Of a stretch of DNA of 64,000 bases, positions 36,694 to 46,357 are shown piece by piece. The stretch's first letter is position 1, and each line of letters starts with the position of its first letter. A model generated the notes under the pieces. The model did no database searches, was not told where the DNA came from, and saw only the letters and a program-made list of their open reading frames with translations. The DNA comes from a virus, in the IMG/VR virus record IMGVR_UViG_3300048032_000927, positions 1 through 64,000 of that record; one strand, 5' to 3'. Position numbers and translations under genes: made by a program.

Positions 36694-39600
36694 ATGAAAA
36701 AAATTTATTTACATGGAGCTTTAGGTAAGCGTTTTGGCAAAGAGTGGAGCCTTGACGTTAGTTCCGCATCTGAAGCCATATCTGCCCTTTTTGCTAATGA
36801 GCCAAAAATCGCGAAATATATAAACAAAAAATATCAAGAAGGGATATCATATGGAGTAAAAAAAGGCGACAACAAAAATTTTCTACAAAAAGAAGATTAT
36901 ACCTTAAATACAAATAAGGATTTACATGTTTTTCCTGTACCTGAAGGTTCTGCAGATTTTGCTATTAATTTAGCTATTATGGCAGTGACTACTGCTGCAA
37001 GCATGATGATCCAGAAAAAAATGGCAGAGGCTATGAGAAGAGATGATTCTACTTTGGTAGCACAAACTCAGTCATTTATTTATTCCGGTGGAGATAATAG
37101 ATTTCAGCAAGGATCAAACATTCCTGTTGGTTATGGAAGAATGAAAATCGGAAGCAATGTTATATCTTCTTGCGTAGTTAATTATGATTTTAACTCTAAT
37201 AAACAAAAAATATTTAAATTTGAAAACGGAATACCTGGGCTAGTTCCTGCATATCACAAATACTATGACAATTCATTAGGGCCATTAGGCTCTTCTTTCG
37301 ATAATAATACATTTGATGGAAAAAGCAGCTTTAAAAATGCAAGCCCCAAAGCTAAATATATAAAAAGTTTGGAATTTCTGAGCCAACTTGGTTCAAACGA
37401 TGGAATATATGGGTCTTATCCTCCAAGTCAACAAGCTGAGACTAATAAATGGGTAGGTAATGCTTTTGGGGGTTATTATAGTTATAAGGCGAATTTCGCG
37501 AAAGGTATAGATAAGACAAAACTGCCGAATTTTAAAGAAGGGCAATGGTTCCCTAATCCTTTAGGGTCAAATATACAAGGCTTTCCTTATGGTTTAAAGG
37601 AAGATTCTGCAAATAAAAGTTCGTACATATGCACTCAAAGTGTTCCTATTAGAGATGGGCAGTTGGAGGAAAGAATATTTTACCCTATAATATTTAGCGA
37701 AGAAACTATTAAAGATCTAAAAAACGGATCTTATGCAGGAGCTCCTTTCCCTATACAAGTAGGAGAAAGATGGATTGGCGGAAGCAAGGCAAACGGAATT
37801 GGTTGGTTTAAATTAGAATCTACATCGATCTATAAAGCTATAGATCTAATATCTGAGGGGCCTATCGAAGGATTCTGCAATAAAAACGGAACCAGTTTTA
37901 ATTTTGACAAAGAATTTAAATTAAACCCAAACCCTTCTCCGAATGACCCAGACTTTTTAAGAAATGAAAAAGATGATTACCTACAAGGTGTTTTTTTAGA
38001 TGATTTACAAGTAAAAGAAGTAAATTACTCAGCGGGAGAAGATTCTTACAATATAAGCGAATTTGATATTGATTTGGGAATGGATTCTAAGGGGATTATT
38101 GGTGGTGAATCGCAAGGTCTTCTCGATAACCAATATTTATTGACAGCAAATACAAAAGAAATAAATTCACCTCTTTATGGACCAAGAGCTATAAATTACG
38201 CTAATGTAAATTTGTCGTCTATAGAAACCAAGGACTTTATAAAAAATAAAGCGTACTCTAATAATGCAAGGGTAGCGCATTCTCAAAACGGAGAAGAGTA
38301 TACGTATGTTGTAAAAAAATCTTTATCAGATAAGTTAGAGCAAAATAATGAATATAAGGCAGGGGGTGGTGATATATATTACCTAGGTGAAGAAAATCAA
38401 GCAGAGTTTTATACGCCATTAGAAGGATTTAAGAATTTTGAAATATTTAGCGGAGAGGGCGCAAACTATATAGAGGGAGGGCAATCAGAGTATTACGAGC
38501 CAGGGGATTTAATTAAGGGAAGAACATTTGGTGGAGATACTCGTTATTATGAAATGGGTAATAATGCTGATCATTTTTTAGGCGTATTTGATTCATCAAA
38601 AACCTACACAAATCAAGTGGGTAAAATATTAATGCTAGATCAATCTTCAAGCGCAGACATAAATACCATTTCACAAATTGTAAAAATTACAGGTAATTAT
38701 ACTCCTGGTGATACTATATCAAGTTTCACTGAGTCATTGACGGCGGAATACGAAGATGAAAAAGGGGAGGTGCATATAGTGGTCAATGACCCTTGGTTTG
38801 TAGCTACGTACACTCAAACACCAGGAGTACCAAAGAATGTTTTTGGCGCAGAAATCGACATAACTCCAAGCTCCCCTAAATCTCAGGAATTAAATTTATG
38901 GGAAAAAATAATCATTAATGATCCGAAAAATATCACTAATGAAAATGGAGAAGACAAAAAAAACTTAAATTTATTTCAAAAACTAGAAAAAGGCGTAAAA
39001 ACAAATGCAATTGATCCAGCTGAAGAGAATTTTATAGCGCATAAAATTATCAATTTAAATGTAGAAGAAGTTTTTGTTAGCCTACAAATAGATGAGTTAT
39101 CTTACATATATGAGGGTGATTTTCTGGAGGCTGAATATAAATTAGGTGAAATGATGGGTGCAATAATGGGCGGATTAGTTGGGCTAGGTATAGCCGGATC
39201 AGTACAGAACCCTTTTGACTCAATTAGTGGGGCTGCATTTATGGGGCTAAGTGCATTGCTTGGGGCTATAGTTGGTTTTGTAGGTGCAAAATCTGCTAAA
39301 TTTAGCATAGGCACTAAAATGGAGAATAGTGGAGAAATTTGGCCCAATAGAGCTAAGTTTAGAATTAAATATGGCAATGAGGGTGAAGCTCTCTATTCTA
39401 CTGATGTTTATATTTATGGAATAGCAACTTCCGCGTACAGAAAAGACATTAAGGTGTATTTACCGAAAAACCCTCACCAAAAGGACCGAGAAATAAAAGT
39501 GTATAAACTAAATAGAGAAAGGAACTTTGTTAAAGAAGGTGAAATGTCAGCAAGGTATAAAGAACGATTCTCTTTAGCTAGCATTACCGAAGTATCTCAT

Positions 39601-41856
39601 GTTAATTTAAGTTATCCAAATTCGGTAATTATAGGCACTAGAATAAATGCAAGAGATTACTCTAAGATGCCAACGAGAACTTTTCATTTGAAGCTCAAGA
39701 AAGTCGCGATTCCATCTAATTACGATCCTGTTACAAGAAAATATTCTGGTAATTGGGATGGACTTTTTAAGGGGCAAAAAAATAAAAATGATTCTATACC
39801 AGAGAGCGCGTTACACTGGACAGATAACCCAGCTTGGTGTCTTTATGATTTGATATCAAATAAAAGATACGGGGTTGGTAAATTTGGAATTAAGCCCGAA
39901 CATGTTGATCGGTGGACATTATATAGGATAGCAAAATATTGTGATGATTATGTTCCCACTGGATATAGCCCCAAATATACAAAAAGATCTTTTAATGCAA
40001 ACGGATCAAAAGCAATTAAGATTGATGGTGGCGCCAACTATGACTCAGTTGACTTTAGTGGGGAATTTAATTATCCGGGAAAAAAGATAGCCATTTTTTA
40101 CGAAGACAATACATACGAATCAATTACTATTGATAATGTGGATTCTTCCGAAAAAATTGTATATCTAGAAAATGATCCCGTTCAAAAATCAGGAGCCTGC
40201 GCTGTCTCGATAGACTATCCAATCGTGGAGCCAAGATACACTATGAACGCATTCATCATGGATCAGCAAAATGCATTTAAATTGATTAATGAATTCGCAT
40301 CTATATTTAGAGCATTTGCTTATTGGTCTGGTGGAGCAATTAACTTCTTTCAGGATGAAAAAAGAGATTCTGTAATGTTATTTACGAATAACAATATTTC
40401 TGATCAAGGATTTAGTTACTCTAGCACCCCAAAAACAAGTCGAACTAACGCTTGTAAAATAAAATACTTAGACAGGTACAATATGTATCGACCTAAAATA
40501 GAGTACTCAGAAGATAAAGAAGCAATAAAAGACAACAATATTATAGAGCAAACAGTTGACGGTTTTGGAATTACTTCTCAAGCGCAAGCAAAAAGAGCTG
40601 CCGACTTTGTCGTTAAAACCGCAAACTCAGAAACAGAACTCATATCTTTTGATACTAGCTCGATTGGATCTTATTTAAAACCGGGCGATATAGTAGAAGT
40701 TTTAGATCAAAAAAGAAATTTAGGTAAATTTTCAGGAAAAGTATTAAATTTAAACATAGCTGATGACGGTAAATCTGCAGAAATAGATATAGATTATCCA
40801 ATTAGAACTATCATAGATCCATTAAACAAAGAAACATGGAAAAAAATAACCTTATACCTGCCAGAACAAAACCAAAGCATATCATCGTTAGACGAAGCCG
40901 GACAAGTAACCGATCAGGATATATTAAATATAAGAGCGCCCCAAATTCAAGAATATCTAATATCTGAGATAACTGAAAATGATACAAAACTAATACTCAC
41001 AAATAATACTTACAGTTACATCGATGGAGAATTCACATGGACAAAAGCAATAAGTAATGCTAAAGAGAGAGGTGGCATACTCGCAACCATAGAGAATGAG
41101 CAAGATCAAAAATTCGCTAATTTTGTATTGCCGCAAAATAAAAAAGCCTGGATAGCTGGTTTTAAAAATGATAACAATGAATATGCTTGGTTCAATTCAG
41201 AGGCATGCGAAGATGGAGGATCCGCTTTAAATTATCAAAACTGGGCAAGCGGGCAACCTGATACCAGTGAAGATTACATATATATACAAGGTTCCACTGA
41301 TAATTCTCATGGAAATTGGCTAACAGATAATCATGCAGATTTAAAAGGTTATATTTTAGATAAACCAAGTGATAGTCCACTATTTGATTTAAGGGATTCT
41401 GAAGGGGTTTCTTTCATAATGGAAGATAATGTTCATTTCGCGAATAAGAAAAAATACAAGATATTGAGTATCGAAGAATCAGGACAGGGAACTTTCAAGG
41501 TTCAAGGATTAGAATATGACGAAGAAAAGTTTGATAATATAGAGAAAGATATATCGATTAAGCCTCCAGAGTCACCAGTGATATTTACAGAACAGCCATT
41601 AGACGCGCCATCTAATGTAACATTGCAAATTCTAAGTGAAGATGTAGATCAAGAAGTTTCTTATGGATTAAGAGCGATATGGGATGAAGTCGCAGGCGCA
41701 GTTAGCTATAGAGTTCAGTTCTTTAGTGGTAATGTTTTATTGGCAAGTTTTGAGATACCAAGCAAAAACCAATCGTCTATGCAATATGATTTCAGGGACC
41801 CAAGGATTACAGAAAATGGATCTTACTACGCCAGAATATATACAAGAGGAAGATAA
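36694..41856 (+). CDS. Central tail fibre / host specificity protein (fused gpI-gpJ type) with C-type lectin-like and FN3 domains
   Basis: The product is 1,720 residues from the ATG at 36694 (AAGG 7 nt upstream); an ATG at 36604 overlaps gpK and is less likely. The start (MKKIYLHGALGKRFG) and a hydrophobic stretch near residues 85-110 resemble lambda gpI. The rest is gpJ-like, with ISEGPIEGF near residue 385 and NPAWCLYDLISNKRYGVGKFG near 1045. A glycine-rich hydrophobic region lies at about 815-870. A C-type lectin-like domain spans about 1437-1560 (FTWTKAISNAKERGGILATI, WIAGF, NWASGQPDTSEDY). A fibronectin-III-like domain ends the protein from about 1638. It forms the tip that contacts the receptor. 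Confidence 0.85.
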   Translation: MKKIYLHGALGKRFGKEWSLDVSSASEAISALFANEPKIAKYINKKYQEGISYGVKKGDNKNFLQKEDYTLNTNKDLHVFPVPEGSADFAINLAIMAVTTAASMMIQKKMAEAMRRDDSTLVAQTQSFIYSGGDNRFQQGSNIPVGYGRMKIGSNVISSCVVNYDFNSNKQKIFKFENGIPGLVPAYHKYYDNSLGPLGSSFDNNTFDGKSSFKNASPKAKYIKSLEFLSQLGSNDGIYGSYPPSQQAETNKWVGNAFGGYYSYKANFAKGIDKTKLPNFKEGQWFPNPLGSNIQGFPYGLKEDSANKSSYICTQSVPIRDGQLEERIFYPIIFSEETIKDLKNGSYAGAPFPIQVGERWIGGSKANGIGWFKLESTSIYKAIDLISEGPIEGFCNKNGTSFNFDKEFKLNPNPSPNDPDFLRNEKDDYLQGVFLDDLQVKEVNYSAGEDSYNISEFDIDLGMDSKGIIGGESQGLLDNQYLLTANTKEINSPLYGPRAINYANVNLSSIETKDFIKNKAYSNNARVAHSQNGEEYTYVVKKSLSDKLEQNNEYKAGGGDIYYLGEENQAEFYTPLEGFKNFEIFSGEGANYIEGGQSEYYEPGDLIKGRTFGGDTRYYEMGNNADHFLGVFDSSKTYTNQVGKILMLDQSSSADINTISQIVKITGNYTPGDTISSFTESLTAEYEDEKGEVHIVVNDPWFVATYTQTPGVPKNVFGAEIDITPSSPKSQELNLWEKIIINDPKNITNENGEDKKNLNLFQKLEKGVKTNAIDPAEENFIAHKIINLNVEEVFVSLQIDELSYIYEGDFLEAEYKLGEMMGAIMGGLVGLGIAGSVQNPFDSISGAAFMGLSALLGAIVGFVGAKSAKFSIGTKMENSGEIWPNRAKFRIKYGNEGEALYSTDVYIYGIATSAYRKDIKVYLPKNPHQKDREIKVYKLNRERNFVKEGEMSARYKERFSLASITEVSHVNLSYPNSVIIGTRINARDYSKMPTRTFHLKLKKVAIPSNYDPVTRKYSGNWDGLFKGQKNKNDSIPESALHWTDNPAWCLYDLISNKRYGVGKFGIKPEHVDRWTLYRIAKYCDDYVPTGYSPKYTKRSFNANGSKAIKIDGGANYDSVDFSGEFNYPGKKIAIFYEDNTYESITIDNVDSSEKIVYLENDPVQKSGACAVSIDYPIVEPRYTMNAFIMDQQNAFKLINEFASIFRAFAYWSGGAINFFQDEKRDSVMLFTNNNISDQGFSYSSTPKTSRTNACKIKYLDRYNMYRPKIEYSEDKEAIKDNNIIEQTVDGFGITSQAQAKRAADFVVKTANSETELISFDTSSIGSYLKPGDIVEVLDQKRNLGKFSGKVLNLNIADDGKSAEIDIDYPIRTIIDPLNKETWKKITLYLPEQNQSISSLDEAGQVTDQDILNIRAPQIQEYLISEITENDTKLILTNNTYSYIDGEFTWTKAISNAKERGGILATIENEQDQKFANFVLPQNKKAWIAGFKNDNNEYAWFNSEACEDGGSALNYQNWASGQPDTSEDYIYIQGSTDNSHGNWLTDNHADLKGYILDKPSDSPLFDLRDSEGVSFIMEDNVHFANKKKYKILSIEESGQGTFKVQGLEYDEEKFDNIEKDISIKPPESPVIFTEQPLDAPSNVTLQILSEDVDQEVSYGLRAIWDEVAGAVSYRVQFFSGNVLLASFEIPSKNQSSMQYDFRDPRITENGSYYARIYTRGR

Positions 41857-44420
41857 TGTCGTTTTCAGATTCACAACCAGTAAAAATAGCTTTATCTAAT
41901 CCTGTAGATAAGTTCGGGAAAACATATCAGATTTCTAATATATTTTTAGCTGATTCTTCTTATGAACAAGAAATTAATAATGTACCTGAAGCTTATACTT
42001 TATTATCCAATTTTCATCAAAATTTAGATGGCAGGCAAATTAATTTAAAGTGGGAGATAATCGACCCACGAGATGGACACACGATAAAAACAACAGAAGA
42101 AGTATCAAAAAACCCATATATTAGTGGTTTAGATATTACTGTTTACCAAAACTCAGGAGAACTTCGCGGAAAAGATGTTATAAACAACAGAACTAAGGTA
42201 TTTGAAACAGGAGTAAAAGATGTTAAGTTCAATTATTCTATTCCTGAAGATACTGATATTAGAAATTATTCTGTTGATGTTAAATTGACTGATGTTTTTC
42301 AGAATCAAAACAATGGATTATTTACAACAAGGAATCTAGAGCCAGATTTTGATATTTATAGTACCTCTTTTAATAGTGGATTTTATGAAATAGGTTACAG
42401 CGGGAGAATAGATACCAATAATAATGACATATCCAATGGGTTAGAATATATCAAGGTATACAATTTTACAGGATTAAATAGTGGTACAAGCGGAATTTTT
42501 TCTCAAGATCAAGATTTCTTAGATACAAGCGTAAATTATGTAACGGGTGAATACGGCTCAGCAAGAATAGAGTTATCACCTGGAGATAATAATTATGTAA
42601 TGGTTCTTGGTGTAGATGGATTTGGCACGGGGCATCATAAAGGGATTTATACATACAGGCAATACGTCACAGGAGAGGGTTTTAGTGGGATCAGCGGAAA
42701 TGCAGAAGAACCTAGGTTACTAAGATATGATCCTGAAGTCACTAACCTACAAGACGAAAGAATATCTGGTGGCGACGCATTATATTTTTCTTTTGATGGT
42801 AACTACAATACAGGAAGTAGTTTGCTGAAAACCTGCTATGGCATAAGTGGAACAGGCGCAAGCTCGCGAGCTGTACGAGGGTACAATGATCCTATATTTT
42901 TAGCTAGCGGAATATTCTATGGAGAAGATGATGGTTATGGAATACCAAATACTGGGCAAGAATTACTCTATGACAATTCATTATATTGGCAAAGTGGATT
43001 TTATACTGGAGAGTTTTACCAAGACGCTACCGTTAGTGGTGTAGATTTTACTGGCTCCGGGACTTTTGGCAGTGGGGCTGGATATCTATGGCTCGCAGAT
43101 TGCCCTAAGTATAGTGGTTATGAGTTCGTAACGGGAGATTCTTTTGAGGGAGGTATTTTTCATTATGGATACTATAATCCTGATGCTCAAGGGTTTGGGT
43201 GCGCATCAAGGAAAGAAGCTTTATCAGGAACTTATGAAATCAGTGGAATATATTCAATGCCTGTAAATGAGCCTAATAGCTATGAAATTGAATATCACAC
43301 TGGACCTAGGTTTAACAAAACATACGAACAGGCAGCTTCTTATTTAAACGCAATAGGTAAAATGCCTGCAGTTATACTCAATCAATCTCAATTAAGCAAA
43401 ATCCAAAGCATGAACGCAGGAAAAGGATGGGTGGGGTTGAGAAGAAAAAAAGTAGGAGTATTACAAAATGTATTCTCTGAAGAATTTATAAATCAAGCGT
43501 TTTTTAATGGCACAGAATTTACCGAGGAAGAAAGTCGTCCAGTACAGGCAGTTAATTCGTTAAATCAACTTGAAACCTCAATGATCGTAATTAATGACGT
43601 AGGAGATCATTGGGCGTGGGTAAACAGTAGTGGAACTCATATATATAAATACGCAGGATCAGGTTACGAAAAAATACGAGAAGCAAGCCTATCAATAGAC
43701 ATCACAAGAAACAGAGATGATCAAGTTTTGTTTAGCACTGGGTATACCGGAAACATTAAACCAATAGGGTTTAATGAAATAACTTTTGAGCTTAGTGAAG
43801 GAATTATCAATTTTGAATATAATTTTGTTGATAATTATTATCAGGATCAGCCAGAAAGTGAGCTTTACCAAGAAAACTACAACATAGTAGGATTGGATTT
43901 ATTCACTGGATACGAGCCTAACTTTGTGGCTAACGAGAATAGTTTCATGGATAGATATGATATCCAATATAATGACGCTATTGAGCCTAGCGGGATAATC
44001 GTAGATACCACTAAAATGCAGACAGGTATATCTGTAGATTTTAGTCAAACATTGACTAGGCCGCCAAGTTATTATAAAATGCTTCCTTACGATACAGTTG
44101 GGTCTGGAGTATTAGCTGATGCTAATGAAAAAGCTGGAGGCATAGAAATAAAACCAGCAATAACAGATCAAGTATCAATACTAAGTTTAGATAGTGCAAA
44201 ACAATCAAATTCTAATTGCGTAAATCTTGAATTTCAATATAATCATTTAACCCCGCCAATTGTTACTTTTGGATTAAGTTATACAGGTACTAAAGATGCA
44301 ATGTCTTATTTAGGAGCAATGATTAAAGGAACTCCAACTGTTTCAAATGTAGAATTTATACTAACAGAAGTTCCGCCTGACACAGGCTACTGCTTGTATG
44401 TGCATAGCTCTAATAGCTAA
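41856..44420 (+). CDS. Tail fibre / receptor-binding candidate with degenerate C-type lectin-like domain
   Basis: This 854-residue protein starts on the gpJ stop codon (TAATG). It is rich in Gly, Ser, Tyr, Asn and Thr with many short beta repeats (SGxFYGE, TGEF, SGxGTFGSG at about residues 340-430), typical of fibres. At about residues 480-610 a divergent C-type lectin-like domain is suggested by YEQAASYLNAIGKMPAVI, GKGWVGLRRK and DHWAWVNSSG. The C-terminal region (about 780-854) is a compact beta domain. Directly downstream of gpJ, a side fibre or receptor-binding function is likely. It ends tail to tail with the minus-strand gene at 44410, overlapping it by 11 bp. Confidence 0.6.
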   Translation: MSFSDSQPVKIALSNPVDKFGKTYQISNIFLADSSYEQEINNVPEAYTLLSNFHQNLDGRQINLKWEIIDPRDGHTIKTTEEVSKNPYISGLDITVYQNSGELRGKDVINNRTKVFETGVKDVKFNYSIPEDTDIRNYSVDVKLTDVFQNQNNGLFTTRNLEPDFDIYSTSFNSGFYEIGYSGRIDTNNNDISNGLEYIKVYNFTGLNSGTSGIFSQDQDFLDTSVNYVTGEYGSARIELSPGDNNYVMVLGVDGFGTGHHKGIYTYRQYVTGEGFSGISGNAEEPRLLRYDPEVTNLQDERISGGDALYFSFDGNYNTGSSLLKTCYGISGTGASSRAVRGYNDPIFLASGIFYGEDDGYGIPNTGQELLYDNSLYWQSGFYTGEFYQDATVSGVDFTGSGTFGSGAGYLWLADCPKYSGYEFVTGDSFEGGIFHYGYYNPDAQGFGCASRKEALSGTYEISGIYSMPVNEPNSYEIEYHTGPRFNKTYEQAASYLNAIGKMPAVILNQSQLSKIQSMNAGKGWVGLRRKKVGVLQNVFSEEFINQAFFNGTEFTEEESRPVQAVNSLNQLETSMIVINDVGDHWAWVNSSGTHIYKYAGSGYEKIREASLSIDITRNRDDQVLFSTGYTGNIKPIGFNEITFELSEGIINFEYNFVDNYYQDQPESELYQENYNIVGLDLFTGYEPNFVANENSFMDRYDIQYNDAIEPSGIIVDTTKMQTGISVDFSQTLTRPPSYYKMLPYDTVGSGVLADANEKAGGIEIKPAITDQVSILSLDSAKQSNSNCVNLEFQYNHLTPPIVTFGLSYTGTKDAMSYLGAMIKGTPTVSNVEFILTEVPPDTGYCLYVHSSNS

Positions 44421-45195
44421 TTAATCCTAGCATAACCCTTGTTTCTTTCGGCGGAATATCATCCCAAGTTTCAGCGTTTTTAATCGCTTCATTTTGGTAG
44501 ATTCCTTCGATTTTATCTTGCCACCAAACTTTTATATGATTTTTTCTAAATTCTTCAAAAGAATCGCAGTCTAGAACCTCTTTAGCTTTATTTTGTAATA
44601 ATGATGTTGGGCTCAATGGATTGCCTTTTGATTTAGACTTAGGCGCAATAGATTGGGATGAATCAGATTTATCAATTTCATCGTCACCAACAATATGCAC
44701 TTGTAGGAAATTCCTGACACATCTTACAAAAGCTCTATTGCATGCTATTGTTTCAAGGAACTTAGTTGCAAAGCTGCTGGTATTATTTAATGTAGCATTA
44801 GCCATGTCTTGAAAAACAACAGGTTCTCCGAATGTTTCGTAATTTGGTAGGAACTTCATTTGACAAGTTACAGCCACATGATCTTCTTCACATTTTATAA
44901 CATCATAAGATACATCGGAGAACCCTCTTAGTTTGGCTAGTTCTTTAATGCCGCTAAGTTTTATAAGCAGTTGATGATCCGCTAATCCTTCTATTGATCT
45001 AGGAGTGTCTTTACCTCTCATTTGGAACCAGCTTCTATTAGGAAAAAGATGCTCTTCTCCTACCATGGCCCTCCAGTTTATTGATCCATCTTCATTGAAT
45101 TCATATTCAACGTTTTTAAGTAAACCATTCTCATCCCTTACGAAAAGATTGGGGCCAGTTGAATTATCTATTTCAGTCTTTTTTGTCTTCGGCAT
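44410..45195 (-). CDS. Unknown protein, possible single-strand annealing/recombination type
   Basis: This 261-residue protein has a basic N terminus, a central alpha/beta domain (about residues 60-165) and a Ser/Lys-rich linker (about 172-195) before a helical tail. The central segment with KLRGFSDVSYDVI, a following VTCQMKF and then TKFLETIACNRAFVRCVRNFL has an A-x-N-R-A-x-x-R-x-x-R pattern like Rad52/Sak-type annealing proteins. I cannot confirm this by eye. Being the last gene of the operon that also carries SSB gives mild support. The gene start overlaps the end of the upstream gene by 23 bp. Confidence 0.4.
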   Translation of the reverse strand: MPKTKKTEIDNSTGPNLFVRDENGLLKNVEYEFNEDGSINWRAMVGEEHLFPNRSWFQMRGKDTPRSIEGLADHQLLIKLSGIKELAKLRGFSDVSYDVIKCEEDHVAVTCQMKFLPNYETFGEPVVFQDMANATLNNTSSFATKFLETIACNRAFVRCVRNFLQVHIVGDDEIDKSDSSQSIAPKSKSKGNPLSPTSLLQNKAKEVLDCDSFEEFRKNHIKVWWQDKIEGIYQNEAIKNAETWDDIPPKETRVMLGLISY

Positions 45196-46357
45196 AATTG
45201 TATATGTTTAAGTGTTCTACTTCTTCCCAAAATTCATCTGAATCTATAGCTTTTTGATGGTCTTCTGTTTTTTCTATTCCTGATTTCCATGCTGCTTTGC
45301 TGTAGTATTCTTTATTATTTGAGATCAATGTTTTATTACTATGATAGAACGTATTATCACACAATTCCGAAATAAAGTCAAGATCTTTTTTATTAGGGGT
45401 AGAATACTCTTCGACAACTAAATCAAAGAACTCCATTCTAATATCTGAAATTAGATCTTTATATTTACAAATTAAATTATATTTTAAACCTATTTGTGTT
45501 AAAAAGTCTAGGTAATCTTTTTTGATTGTGCCTTTATCCATGAATATTGTCATTCCTGCAATGTTTTTTCTGTTTTCATAGATAACGTTGGGATCAATTT
45601 TGTCGTCAATCATGAGGTTGACTTTATATTTCATCCAATGCTCAAGAGACTCAGGAAGAAGCTCGTAATCGCATCTGAGATTGATAACGGTTTCAGGCTT
45701 AAAGTCAGCGGCTGGAACAAAGTCAGGCACAACTTCTGTAACTTTATTATTATAATATTTGCCGATGTTTATTGTTTCATAAGAGTCTAGATTAAAATCA
45801 ATATTTAAAACAGACAAAATGTATTTAGCTATATCTTCTGGCGCAATTTCATTGATTCTTTTAATTGCCTCATTAGGATTAAACGAAGGCTTAATTTCAG
45901 AAAAGTCCGGGGTTAGCTTTATAGACTTGGATTGTTTATTCCAAACTTGCGCCGAACATTCAGGGTAAGAGTTTCCGTATAGAATGATTGAGTTGATATC
46001 AAAAGCGCTTGCGATGTGAGATATAAAAGTGTCTGGGCCAAAGTGCAACTTAGAATTTTTAATTATATATGCCATTTGTTTTAGGCTAACCCCTAATATA
46101 GAGCAGTCAACACATTTCAAAGGTAAATCTTCTGCACCCCCAACCTGTACAACATCAATATTATTTTCTTTTAATTTATGTCTTATAAGTTCAAAAACAA
46201 TAACCCAATGATCATAATTTTTAGATGTAAACTTTTTGTTATCAGTATTGATTGTGATATAATTGTCACTCGGTACAGGATAGAAGTGTTCAGATATAAC
46301 TGGTTGCCCTATTTTTACTCCTAGGCATTTGGCGTATTCTTCGATAGCGTGACTCAT
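45173..46357 (-). CDS. C-terminal half of a glycosyltransferase-9-like fold plus unknown domain
   Basis: This 394-residue protein begins in the middle of a GT9 (ADP-heptose transferase-like) fold: residues 1-175 include HWVIVFELIRHKLKENN, VVQVGGAED and the donor-site block LHFGPDTFISHIASAFD followed by SIILYGN. The N-terminal half of such a fold is at the end of the upstream 640-residue protein, with which it overlaps by 4 bp (ATGA). Residues about 195-394 are of unknown family. The two products probably assemble, or a -1 frameshift joins them. The acceptor is unknown. Confidence 0.55.
   Translation of the reverse strand: MSHAIEEYAKCLGVKIGQPVISEHFYPVPSDNYITINTDNKKFTSKNYDHWVIVFELIRHKLKENNIDVVQVGGAEDLPLKCVDCSILGVSLKQMAYIIKNSKLHFGPDTFISHIASAFDINSIILYGNSYPECSAQVWNKQSKSIKLTPDFSEIKPSFNPNEAIKRINEIAPEDIAKYILSVLNIDFNLDSYETINIGKYYNNKVTEVVPDFVPAADFKPETVINLRCDYELLPESLEHWMKYKVNLMIDDKIDPNVIYENRKNIAGMTIFMDKGTIKKDYLDFLTQIGLKYNLICKYKDLISDIRMEFFDLVVEEYSTPNKKDLDFISELCDNTFYHSNKTLISNNKEYYSKAAWKSGIEKTEDHQKAIDSDEFWEEVEHLNIYNYAEDKKD

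Noticed and set aside
39102-39377. Minus-strand frame opposite the gpJ-like gene
   Set aside because: It is a mirror of the Gly/Ala-rich hydrophobic region of gpJ on the other strand.
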